Source of the DNA: Comamonadaceae bacterium
GTDB taxonomy: Bacteria; Pseudomonadota; Gammaproteobacteria; Burkholderiales; Burkholderiaceae_C
Direction: 5' to 3'
DNA: 8,246 nt
Assembly: GCA_013298415.1 (NCBI GenBank)
Contig: JAAFHN010000097.1
Coordinates: forward strand, 1-8,246
A program made the position numbers and the translations under genes. Of this stretch, positions 1 through 5,817 are shown piece by piece. Positions within the stretch are counted from its first letter, which is position 1; each line of letters starts with the position of its first letter. Below the pieces are notes generated by a model that saw only the letters and a program-made list of their open reading frames with translations, had not been told where the DNA came from and did not search any database.

Positions 1-838
1 GCGCATCGGCAACCGGTACCAGCGCGAGGCCCCGCGCGCTGCGCACGGCATCGGCCCACACAGGCACGGCGGGCAGCGGTGCGCTCGCGTCGGCAAGGGC
101 GTGCTCGGCAGCCTCCGAGGCTGCGGCAAAGGCTTGCCATACGGCGTGCAACTGCGCGCCAGCAGACTGCACTTGGGCAGAGGTGCGGGCATCCACATTC
201 GCAAAATCAGCGTGGGCTTCCAGCTCATTGGCTTGCGATTGCCATGCGGCCACGTCTTCTGCCAAGCCGGGCTTCACGGCGAGCACATCGGCAAGCGGTT
301 TGGCGGATAGGCCTTCGCAGCGCTGCGCCAACAGCAAAGCCGATTCGCGGTGCACCATCAGGCGGTGCTGTAAATCTTCAATGCGCTTCACATGCTCGGT
401 AAGCTGAGCGCGCAGCTCGGCCAGCGGTGGCTTGGAAAGCGGAGCGCCCGCCTTGGCGGCGTCGCGCTGCCAAGCCATGGCATCCGCGATGTTGAAGCGC
501 CCGGCCGCCACCAGGGCCTGGGCCTTGGCAGCCCATTCGGCCACGATGGCTTCTTGGCCCTTGGCGCGCTTGATCTCGTCGAGCTTGTCTTTCAGCGGCC
601 TTGCAGCGCCCTTGTCGCGGTGGCTCAGCTCCTTGAACACCTCGGCCATTTGTTCTGGCGTGGGTTCGGTGCCAAGCCAGGCGCGCACCTTCGCGGCGCG
701 CTCGCCCGAGGTGGGCGCGGAAAACGCACCGCCCGTGAGCTCATCCATCGGATGCACGGCAGACGCCTTCGGCGCGGGCGCAGCGGCTGCTGCGGAAGAA
801 GCGGGAGCCTCAGCGGGCTTAGAGAGAAAACTCAACAT
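1..838 (-). CDS. DUF349-type domain protein, N-terminal part (runs off the left edge)
   Basis: An uninterrupted minus-strand frame runs from an ATG at 838 to the window edge, giving 279 codons without a stop; the C-terminus lies outside. Residues 1-30 are a low-complexity Ala/Pro/Ser leader with no signal peptide. From about residue 45 the protein is charged, Ala-rich and apparently helical, with segments such as AWLGTEPTPEQMAEVFKEL, EWAAKAQALVAAGRFNIADA and KRIEDLQHRL. This wording resembles the large DUF349-containing cytosolic proteins of Comamonadaceae, whose function is unknown. The DUF349 repeats themselves would lie mainly further in, so the family call rests on recalled similarity of the N-terminal half. 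No strong Shine-Dalgarno is seen (CCAATCCCCACG precedes the ATG). It lies 181 bp downstream of the peroxidase gene on the same strand, and no terminator is evident between them. A short AGCGCC/GGCGCT inverted repeat (859-882) sits in its leader. Confidence 0.68.
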   Translation of the reverse strand, partial: MLSFLSKPAEAPASSAAAAAPAPKASAVHPMDELTGGAFSAPTSGERAAKVRAWLGTEPTPEQMAEVFKELSHRDKGAARPLKDKLDEIKRAKGQEAIVAEWAAKAQALVAAGRFNIADAMAWQRDAAKAGAPLSKPPLAELRAQLTEHVKRIEDLQHRLMVHRESALLLAQRCEGLSAKPLADVLAVKPGLAEDVAAWQSQANELEAHADFANVDARTSAQVQSAGAQLHAVWQAFAAASEAAEHALADASAPLPAVPVWADAVRSARGLALVPVADA

Positions 839-1019
839 CGTGGGGATTGGGTTTTTATAGCGCCAAGCAAAAGCCAGGCGCTGAGCAGAGAAACCCGGGA
901 TTGTCCCACGATGGCTGCACTTGCGGTTGCTCCTTCACCCACAGGCATGCGGATGCTCGAGCGCCGCTCCGAAGCCACGCCGCACTTAGCAGCGGTTCGC
1001 CTGCCGCCGCTTGCGATGA
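839..1019. other. Intergenic spacer between the DUF349-type gene and the peroxidase gene
   Basis: No coding frame is convincing here. The one structure is a 6-bp inverted repeat, AGCGCC at 859-864 and GGCGCT at 877-882, about 20 bp upstream of the DUF349 start. On the minus strand it is followed by ATAAAAACCC, which is not a T-run, so it is not a good terminator. A TATAAA at 853-858 (minus) could serve as a -10 element, but I see no good -35. Confidence 0.4.
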
Positions 1020-2321
1020 CTACGGCCGGAAGGGGTTTGAGAACTTGGGATCGGTGGCGAGCGAGGTGTCGTCGAGCGTGGTCAAAAAGGCCACCAAAGC
1101 CGCTTTGTCCGCTGCGCTCAGATTGAGCCTGCGTGGCACATTGCCCGCTTTCAGCCGATTGTCGAGCGCGGGGCCGTCTTGCACGCCGCTGTTGTAGTGC
1201 TCAACCACCTGTTGCAGTGAGGAAAAGCGCCCGTCGTGCATGAAGGCCCCGCTGCGCGACACGCTTTTGAGCGATGGCGATTTGAAGACCGTGCTCGCGC
1301 CCGCATCCAGACCGTTGCCCCTTGCGTTGGCTGTTAAGGCAAATGTGGGCGGCGCGTGGCAGGCCACACAGGCCAGCCCGCCCTGGCCGGGGTTGCCCAT
1401 GAAGAGCACGCGGCCGCGCTCTTCCTGCGGCGTGAAGCTGGCAATCGGCGCACCAAGCCCCGCATCGGGCAGCGCGGGGTTGTAGTTGAGCGCGTAGCCG
1501 CTGTCCCACTTGCTGGAAGTGGACACCATTGCCCTCTGAAACTGGGCCAGCGCTGTGGCGAGCCGGGCTTCGGTGAGCGTTGGGTCGCCGAATGCTGCCG
1601 AAACCAAGGCTGGGTAGTACGAAACCGCGTTCAATCGGGAGAGCAAGGCGGGTATTCCACCCGCAGCGGCGGTGAAGCCCATCTCCACGGGATGAATGAT
1701 GGGCTGGGTGGCCTGCGCCTCCAAGGAGGCAGCGCGTTTGTCCCAAAACATGTTGCCAGGCGCGTACCAGCGCAAATTGCCCAAGCGCATCGAATGCGCG
1801 GTCGTCGCGCCCCCTGCAAAGCCGACGCTGAAGCGCCTCGCATCACCAAAGGCTTGGTCTTGGCGGTGGCACGAAGCGCACGCAATCGTGTTGTTCACGC
1901 TGAGCTGGCGATCGTAGAAGAGCACCCTGCCGAGGGTGGCTGCCGCGTCGCTTGCCCGCTGCGACTGGGGTGTGTTGTCTTTGTCCATCACGCGAGCGTC
2001 GTAGTAAGCAGGCAGGCGAATCGCGGTGTAGTTGGCAGCGCCGCTCAAGTCCAGCGCCAACACAGCAGGTGCAGGTGCAGGTGCTGGGGCTGGGGCGGAA
2101 GGCACTGGCGGGTTGATCGGTGGCACCACGGGTGCTGGCGGCACGGCTGGGGCAGGCGGCACTTGGGGCGGACGCGGTGCCATGGGCACTTCGGTGGGCA
2201 CCGCAGGATCCGCAGCCACGGGCGCGTCTGCCGCCGCTCCACCACCGCAGCCTGCGAGCTGCGCCATCAGAAGCGACGTGACCACCGCGCCAAGGGCACG
2301 AAAACAGAACTGAGCTGGCAT
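1020..2321 (-). CDS. Di-heme cytochrome c peroxidase, MauG-type, lipoprotein
   Basis: The 433-residue protein has an N-terminal lipoprotein signal with lipobox LAGC (Cys25), then a Pro/Ala-rich linker (about residues 41-87), then the peroxidase body. Two heme c sites are visible: CASCH at 148-152 and CVACH at 318-322. Between them lies FWDKR with Trp193, at the position of the inter-heme Trp of the family. HDGRF starts at His362. These define the bacterial di-heme peroxidase (CCP/MauG) family, which reduces H2O2 or oxidises protein substrates in the periplasm; here it would be membrane-tethered through lipid. The residue 14 after His362 is Tyr376 (EHYN). Classical CCPs have the heme ligand Met there, and MauG has Tyr. 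An upstream TTG at 2327 is possible, but the ATG at 2321 is preferred because GGAGG lies 6 nt before it. It is probably monocistronic: a leftward terminator lies about 100 bp upstream. The substrate is unknown. Confidence 0.9.
   Translation of the reverse strand: MPAQFCFRALGAVVTSLLMAQLAGCGGGAAADAPVAADPAVPTEVPMAPRPPQVPPAPAVPPAPVVPPINPPVPSAPAPAPAPAPAVLALDLSGAANYTAIRLPAYYDARVMDKDNTPQSQRASDAAATLGRVLFYDRQLSVNNTIACASCHRQDQAFGDARRFSVGFAGGATTAHSMRLGNLRWYAPGNMFWDKRAASLEAQATQPIIHPVEMGFTAAAGGIPALLSRLNAVSYYPALVSAAFGDPTLTEARLATALAQFQRAMVSTSSKWDSGYALNYNPALPDAGLGAPIASFTPQEERGRVLFMGNPGQGGLACVACHAPPTFALTANARGNGLDAGASTVFKSPSLKSVSRSGAFMHDGRFSSLQQVVEHYNSGVQDGPALDNRLKAGNVPRRLNLSAADKAALVAFLTTLDDTSLATDPKFSNPFRP
2065..2094 (-). 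repeat. Hexanucleotide repeat encoding an Ala-Pro linker
   Basis: The plus strand reads GCAGGT three times (2065-2082), then GCTGGG twice (2083-2094). On the coding (minus) strand these are GCACCT and CCCAGC units and encode alternating Ala-Pro in the linker between the lipid anchor and the peroxidase domain. Gain or loss of units would change linker length in frame. The same GCACCT unit recurs at 8223-8246. Confidence 0.8.
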
Positions 2322-2406
2322 GAGCAACCTCCAAGGATGTAGTGCCAGTCGATTCTGTGAAGCAACTGTGGAGGCATTGGGCAGCTTGTGTAAAGAAACC
2401 CATACG

Positions 2407-2448
2407 CAAAATGAAGAAAGCCCGAAGGGCCGAGGCCGCTTCGGGCTT
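2407..2448 (-). terminator. Rho-independent terminator, leftward
   Basis: AAGCCCGAAG (2418-2427) and CTTCGGGCTT (2439-2448) form a perfect 10-bp stem with an 11-nt loop that can itself pair GGCC with GGCC. Reading leftward, the stem is followed by TCTTCATTTTG, a U-rich tail; the rightward side has no T-run. It therefore terminates minus-strand transcription entering from 2450-3000 and insulates the peroxidase gene. No intact minus-strand gene precedes it. A 73-codon frame ends at 2454, only 5 nt before the stem. Confidence 0.75.
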
Positions 2449-2453
2449 GGTGC

Positions 2454-2690
2454 TCACAGAGGAAGCACCAGTCTTGCGGGGCAAAGGTAGATGGTTTGCT
2501 CCGCCAGGCCCAACGCATTGAGCCTAAGGTCAGCGCGGCGTTTTGAAGGCCATCGCTCATGCCGATGTGTGAATCGGCAACTGCACTTTAGGCCTGTGTT
2601 GGGCCATGCGCCAATTGATTTGTTCAATGCCCGAAGCTGACTCGGTAGCGTGAACCAGTTCACGCTGCGCGGCACCCGCTTGAGCCACTC
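2454..2690 (-). pseudogene. Possible decayed methyl-accepting chemotaxis protein C-terminus
   Basis: Read leftward, three frames carry short pieces that resemble, in order, the end of a chemoreceptor signalling domain. From 2688 one frame reads VAQAGAAQRELV and then ATESASGIEQIN (chemoreceptors typically have LVxQAGxTMxEIV and SxEQSxGIEQVN). It stops with TGA at 2557-2559. A frame starting with an overlapping ATG at 2560 reads DGLQNAALT (typically TQQNAALVEE). A third frame ends ALGLAEQTIYLCPARLVLPL at 2454 (typically SLxEQAxxLxxxVxxFxL). A terminator follows at once. Such a receptor would be over 500 residues, so only a tail could remain, with frameshifts and a probable internal deletion. 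The matches are short and made by eye; chance similarity is a real alternative. Confidence 0.3.
2647..2666. repeat. Perfect 9-bp inverted repeat with 2-bp centre
   Basis: AGCGTGAAC and GTTCACGCT flank the dinucleotide CA. The compact two-fold symmetry fits an operator for a dimeric regulator better than a transcript hairpin, since the loop would be only 2 nt. No T-run follows on either side. It lies within the possible chemoreceptor remnant, so it may be a coincidence of former coding sequence. Confidence 0.5.
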
Positions 2691-2720
2691 AGACGCTTGC
2701 GTGATCAGGGTTTACCTGTG

Positions 2721-2736
2721 CTGCTAAAATATACAG
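2721..2736. promoter_or_regulatory. LexA-box look-alike
   Basis: The 16-mer CTGCTAAAATATACAG keeps the CTG-N10-CAG frame and the AT-rich core of the proteobacterial SOS box (CTGT-N8-ACAG), with one departure in the outer half-sites (C for T at position 4). No intact SOS gene begins on either side. On the minus strand it lies inside an open stretch of codons. It could be a chance match or the relic of a lost SOS gene. Confidence 0.2.
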
Positions 2737-2979
2737 CTTGCCGAGCAGTGCTGCCGCTTCATCAGGCCAGCCCTGGCTGGCAATCCAGCCGATGCCATTC
2801 GTTTTGCGCCTGCCCATTTGCGGCGCGAAGCCTGGCACTGCGGCCTGCAACTCGGGAATTTCCCCGAAAGTGCGGCCAACCCGGTGCTACCTCGGTAGCC
2901 ATGAGCACGGTAAAGCGCTACAAACCAGCTACCCCAGCGCCGCAATGCGGCAAAAATCGGATCCGAGGGCGGATTCGAC

Positions 2980-3019
2980 GGCGGGTTTGAAAGCGGCTGT
3001 TCACCCCGCCTCAATTTTT
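2980..3019 (+). terminator. Weak terminator-like hairpin, rightward
   Basis: GGCGGG (2980-2985) pairs with CCCGCC (3005-3010) across a 19-nt loop and is followed by TCAATTTTT. The long loop and short stem make it marginal. It lies just before the transglycosylase gene, so it could end an unrecognised rightward transcript from the gene-poor stretch. Confidence 0.25.
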
Positions 3020-3036
3020 ATGGGGGCGTCTGGCTC

Positions 3037-4071
3037 GTGATTGGCGCACGTGAATCGGCTTCACGTTGGGCGCGGTTTTCGGTGATTCTGAAGATGCTTT
3101 TTCAAACTTTTCGCGGCGAACAAGCCGCTGCCTCCGGGCCAAGTGCCACAGCTTGGGCTGCCGCATCTGTGGGCGTGTTGGGCGCACGGGTGCGGATGGT
3201 TTTACTCGATGCTGGACGTGGCTTTGTGGAGCTCTTGCACAACAGCCTGGCGCTCATTGGATTTGTGATCGCGCTGATGCTGATCCTGGCAGCCACCCGG
3301 GCTGATTTGCGCGATGCAGGCGAGCAGCGCCTGGCGCAGTGGCTGCAGGAGCGAGTGCAGTCTCGGGCGGGCATGAATGTTGAGCCCGATGCCATTGATC
3401 GCGCCACGGCAGCCTTGGTGAAATCTCTGCCGAAAGACCAAGCGGCCGTGGCCGTGTGGCTCGCCACCAAGTATCGCGTGGCGCCTGAACCTGTGGCCGC
3501 CCTGGTGGTGGAAGCGCACGACATCGCACGCGAAACCAAGCTCGATGCGCATCTGATCTTGGCGATCGCGGCGGTGGAGTCGGGCTTTAACCCATTTGCC
3601 CAAAGCCCCGTGGGCGCGCAGGGCCTGATGCAGGTGATGACGGGCGTTCACGCCGACAAGTACCTCCACTTTGGCGGCAAGCTTGCAGCGTTTGACCCAG
3701 TGACCAACCTTCGCGTGGGCGTGAAAGTGCTGCAAGAGTGCATTCAGCGCGCGGGCTCTGTGGAAGCGGGCCTGAAGTACTACGTGGGCGCGGCGCTGCA
3801 CGACGGCGATGGCGGCTACTCGGCAAAAGTGTTTGCCGAGCAAGCGCGCTTGCGTGAAGTGGCTCGCGGCCGCAGCGTGCCCACGATCACAGCGCAAGCA
3901 GCGCCTGCCGCGCCCTTGAGCGCCGCAGATCGCGCTTTGGCCGAGATGGGTGCGCTCCGAAGCGTGTCCTCGCACAGCGAGAGTGCGGCACCGGCTGCCA
4001 GCCCTGCCCCCTCGCAGGGCCCCGAGCCGCGACAAGCTCTGCAAGACCCCGTCAGTCTGAACAAGCTCTGA
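3037..4071 (+). CDS. Membrane-anchored lytic transglycosylase (SLT domain)
   Basis: The frame gives 344 residues from a GTG at 3037. A hydrophobic segment (about residues 66-87, LLHNSLALIGFVIALMLILA) is a single membrane anchor. It is followed by a helical linker and an SLT domain at about residues 165-260. Catalytic-domain signatures are AVESGFNPFA with Glu181 as the likely general acid/base, GAQGLMQV (193-200), NLRVGVKVL (224-232) and KYYVG (247-251). Such enzymes cleave peptidoglycan glycan strands to 1,6-anhydroMurNAc products; here it would act in the periplasm from the inner membrane. The C-terminal 60 residues are Ala/Pro/Ser-rich and probably disordered. The start is uncertain: GGGGG lies 10 nt before the GTG, and ATG at 3094 (MLFQTF) is an alternative that still keeps the anchor. 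It is followed by a strong terminator, so it is a separate unit from glyA. Confidence 0.85.
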   Translation: MIGARESASRWARFSVILKMLFQTFRGEQAAASGPSATAWAAASVGVLGARVRMVLLDAGRGFVELLHNSLALIGFVIALMLILAATRADLRDAGEQRLAQWLQERVQSRAGMNVEPDAIDRATAALVKSLPKDQAAVAVWLATKYRVAPEPVAALVVEAHDIARETKLDAHLILAIAAVESGFNPFAQSPVGAQGLMQVMTGVHADKYLHFGGKLAAFDPVTNLRVGVKVLQECIQRAGSVEAGLKYYVGAALHDGDGGYSAKVFAEQARLREVARGRSVPTITAQAAPAAPLSAADRALAEMGALRSVSSHSESAAPAASPAPSQGPEPRQALQDPVSLNKL

Positions 4072-4124
4072 TCGAGGCTGCCTGCTCCTGCGGCTGCGCC
4101 TCCGGGCCTTTGAGAAGACCGCCC

Positions 4125-4160
4125 AAAAGCCACCCAGGCTTCCTTAGGGTGGCTTTTTCT
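4125..4160 (+). terminator. Strong Rho-independent terminator after the transglycosylase gene
   Basis: AAAAGCCACCC (4125-4135) and GGGTGGCTTTT (4147-4157) form an 11-bp perfect stem with an 11-nt loop, running into TTTTTCT. It lies about 54 bp past the transglycosylase stop. The A-tract on the left could give weak activity in the other direction as well. Confidence 0.9.
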
Positions 4161-4172
4161 ATGATTTCCCCT

Positions 4173-4295
4173 GATTAGGACCATGCCTCAGATGCGCCAA
4201 CCCGTCCGTTCGGGCTGAGCCTGTCGAAGCCCCTGGCGATGCCCAACGACCAAGCTCAGGGCGAACGGGTTTCTATCTGAGGCATGGTCCCAATC
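4173..4295. repeat. 123-bp nested inverted repeat element (REP-pair or MITE-like)
   Basis: The outer arms (4173-4193 and 4275-4295) are 21 bp with one mismatch; the core GGACCATGCCTCAGAT against ATCTGAGGCATGGTCC is perfect over 16 bp. Nested inside are two related palindromic units in opposite orientation. Plus 4206-4232 reads CCGTTCGGGCTGAG then CCTGTCGAAG, and minus 4268-4234 reads CCGTTCGCCCTGAGCTTGG. From memory, CCGTTCG-(S)CTGAG-YTGTCGAAG is a common dispersed intergenic motif in many Proteobacteria. It sits between the transglycosylase terminator and the glyA leader and has no coding capacity. A partial copy lies at 6284-6316. Confidence 0.8.
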
Positions 4296-4389
4296 AAGTG
4301 ATTTCCAAGCTCTGTCCAGATATTTGTTGCATGTAACGCTACATTTTTGGAAGCAGCTCAGGGACAAGCTGCTGCGCTAAACTTGCATC

Positions 4390-4506
4390 CCTGCACGACT
4401 GGCGATAGGCGCTTACCCTGAGAGGGGAACCAGCGCTGACGTGGAGCTCCACTGGGAAGTGCAGGCGGTTTTGGTTTCAGAGCCGCATCAGCCGTTCGCC
4501 TGGGCA
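4390..4506 (+). promoter_or_regulatory. ZTP (pfl) riboswitch aptamer in the glyA leader
   Basis: The conserved parts of the ZTP/pfl aptamer appear in order. P1 is CCTGCAC (4390-4396) with GTGCAGG (4459-4465). GACTGGCGA is at 4397-4405. P2 is the hairpin GTGGAGCTCCAC (4441-4452), followed by TGGGAAGTGC. The 3' signature CGCCTGGGCA is at 4497-4506, and its CGCC can pair with GGCG (4401-4404) as the known pseudoknot. The class binds ZMP/ZTP, a signal of 10-formyl-THF shortage, and glyA is an established target, so context agrees. A linker hairpin (GCGG 4465-4468 with CCGC 4483-4486) lies between the subdomains. Unusually, about 30 nt between GGCGA and P2 can form an extra stem, GCGCT (4409-4413) with AGCGC (4432-4436) around CCCT/AGGG. 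This leader also explains why an open frame seems to extend glyA upstream to 4441. Confidence 0.8.
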
Positions 4507-4531
4507 GCGCCGCGCCGCACCGCGCGACTCC

Positions 4532-4548
4532 TCCTTAATCTCGAAGGA
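4532..4548 (+). promoter_or_regulatory. Shine-Dalgarno-sequestering hairpin of glyA
   Basis: TCCTT (4532-4536) can pair with AAGGA (4544-4548), the Shine-Dalgarno of glyA, across a 7-nt loop. It lies 25 nt past the ZTP aptamer, and no hairpin with a T-run is present between the aptamer and the ATG. This suggests translational rather than transcriptional control. The stem is only 5 bp, so its effect is inferred. Confidence 0.45.
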
Positions 4549-4554
4549 ACTGCC

Positions 4555-5799
4555 ATGTACAACCGACAAACCCTTGTTGCCCAAACCGATCCCGAGCTCT
4601 GGGCCGCCATCCAGGCAGAAGACGCACGCCAAGAAGCCCACATCGAGCTGATTGCCAGCGAAAACTATGCCTCGCCCGCTGTGATGGCCGCGCAAGGCTC
4701 GCAGCTCACCAACAAATACGCAGAGGGCTATCCCGGCAAACGCTACTACGGTGGCTGCGAGTTTGTGGATGTGGCTGAAACGCTTGCCCTCCAGCGCGTG
4801 AAGCAGCTCTTTGGCGCAGATGCCGCCAACGTGCAACCGCATTGCGGAGCCAGTGCCAACCAGGCTGTGTTTCTGGCCTTCCTCAAGCCCGGCGACACCA
4901 TCATGGGCATGAGCTTGGCCGAAGGCGGCCACCTCACCCACGGCATGCCGCTGAACCTGAGCGGCAAATGGTTCAACGTGGTGAGCTACGGGCTCAACGC
5001 AAACGAAGAAATCGACTATGACGCAATGGAGCGCCTGGCGCACGAAAAGCGCCCCAAGCTCATCATCGCTGGCGCATCGGCCTACGCCCTGCGTATCGAT
5101 TTTGAGCGTTTTGCCAAGGTTGCCAAGGCCGTCGGCGCGATCTTCATGGTGGACATGGCGCACTACGCAGGCTTGATTGCAGCAGGCGTGTACCCCAACC
5201 CTGTGCCACATGCCGACGTGGTGACCAGCACCACGCACAAGAGCCTGCGCGGCCCACGCGGTGGCATCATTTTGATGAAGGCCGAGCATGAAAAAGCCAT
5301 CAACTCCGCCGTGTTCCCCGGCCTCCAAGGCGGCCCGCTGATGCACGTGATTGCGGCCAAAGCAGTGGCTTTCAAAGAAGCGCTGGAGCCCGGCTTCAAG
5401 GCCTACCAAGCGCAGGTGGTGGCGAATGCGCAGACGGTGGCCCAAACGCTGATAGAGCGCGGCCTGCGCATCGTGAGCGGCCGCACCGAAAGCCATGTGA
5501 TGCTGGTGGATCTGCGCGCCAAAGGCATCACTGGCAAAGAAGCCGAGGCTGTGCTGGGTGCGGCCCACATGACGATCAACAAAAACGCGATCCCCAACGA
5601 TCCCGAAAAGCCGATGGTGACGAGTGGCGTGCGCGTGGGCACGCCTGCGATGACGACCCGTGGTTTCAAAGAAGCAGAAGCCCGCGCTACCGCGCACCTG
5701 ATTGCGGATGTGCTCGACAACCCGCGAGATGCGGCCAACATCGCTGCGGTGGTTGAAAAAGTGAAGGCGCTGACCTCGCGCTTTCCGGTTTACGGCTAA
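4555..5799 (+). CDS. glyA: Serine hydroxymethyltransferase
   Basis: This cytosolic PLP enzyme converts serine and tetrahydrofolate to glycine and 5,10-methylene-THF, the main entry of one-carbon units for purines, dTMP and methionine. The 414 residues match the usual bacterial length and look complete. Visible motifs are IELIASENYAS (30-40), NKYAEGYPGKRYYGG (53-67), HCGASANQ (96-103), the PLP-contacting VDMAHYAG (199-206), TSTTHKSLRGPRGG with the Schiff-base Lys229, FPGLQGGP, and a C-terminal TSGVRVGTPAMTTRG. HCGASANQ differs from the common HSGSQAN form of other phyla, but I recall it from Comamonadaceae. The ATG at 4555 has AAGGA 6 nt upstream; a GTG at 4441 in the same frame lies inside the riboswitch and is rejected. 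nrdR follows 18 bp downstream, probably in the same transcript. Regulation is likely through the upstream ZTP riboswitch. Confidence 0.97.
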   Translation: MYNRQTLVAQTDPELWAAIQAEDARQEAHIELIASENYASPAVMAAQGSQLTNKYAEGYPGKRYYGGCEFVDVAETLALQRVKQLFGADAANVQPHCGASANQAVFLAFLKPGDTIMGMSLAEGGHLTHGMPLNLSGKWFNVVSYGLNANEEIDYDAMERLAHEKRPKLIIAGASAYALRIDFERFAKVAKAVGAIFMVDMAHYAGLIAAGVYPNPVPHADVVTSTTHKSLRGPRGGIILMKAEHEKAINSAVFPGLQGGPLMHVIAAKAVAFKEALEPGFKAYQAQVVANAQTVAQTLIERGLRIVSGRTESHVMLVDLRAKGITGKEAEAVLGAAHMTINKNAIPNDPEKPMVTSGVRVGTPAMTTRGFKEAEARATAHLIADVLDNPRDAANIAAVVEKVKALTSRFPVYG

Positions 5800-5817
5800 A
5801 GCCGAGAGCACGCTTCG

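Larger units (their letters stand above)
2322..3036. other. 715-bp stretch without a convincing intact gene
   Basis: Frames of 70-100 codons exist on both strands, but none resembles a known family or has a good ribosome binding site. Within the stretch I see a minus-strand terminator (2407-2448), minus-strand fragments resembling a chemoreceptor C-terminus (2454-2690), and a perfect 9-bp inverted repeat (2647-2666). Further right are a LexA-like 16-mer (2721-2736), alternative CCAGCC/GGCTGG hairpins (2767-2790), a GCTACC/GGTAGC palindrome (2886-2899) and a weak plus-strand terminator-like hairpin (2980-3019). A 56-codon open stretch on the minus strand (TGA at 2689-2691), containing WIASQGWPDEAAALLGKL, may also be part of a decayed gene. 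A strong terminator with nothing intact behind it suggests gene decay. Confidence 0.5.

Noticed and set aside
392..1126. 244-codon plus-strand frame at the left end
   Set aside because: It lies antisense to the DUF349-type gene and runs through the spacer into the end of the peroxidase gene. Its composition is low-complexity and no family is recognised.
1356..2342. 328-codon plus-strand frame across the peroxidase gene
   Set aside because: Antisense shadow: the peroxidase on the other strand has two CXXCH sites and a good ribosome binding site.
2322..2407. Promoter for the peroxidase gene (TTGCTT and TTTACA elements)
   Set aside because: No -35/-10 pair with acceptable sequence and spacing could be identified by eye.
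2738..3040. 100-codon plus-strand frame before the transglycosylase gene
   Set aside because: No ribosome binding site, no recognisable motif, and a mixed composition; competing frames of similar length lie on both strands.
4331..4344. ATGTA-ACGC-TACAT palindrome upstream of the riboswitch
   Set aside because: The stem is only 5 bp and no clear promoter spacing could be found around it, so it cannot be called an operator.
4441..4554. Upstream extension of glyA from a GTG at 4441
   Set aside because: The codons coincide with the ZTP aptamer and leader, and the ATG at 4555 has its own Shine-Dalgarno and starts like other GlyA proteins.
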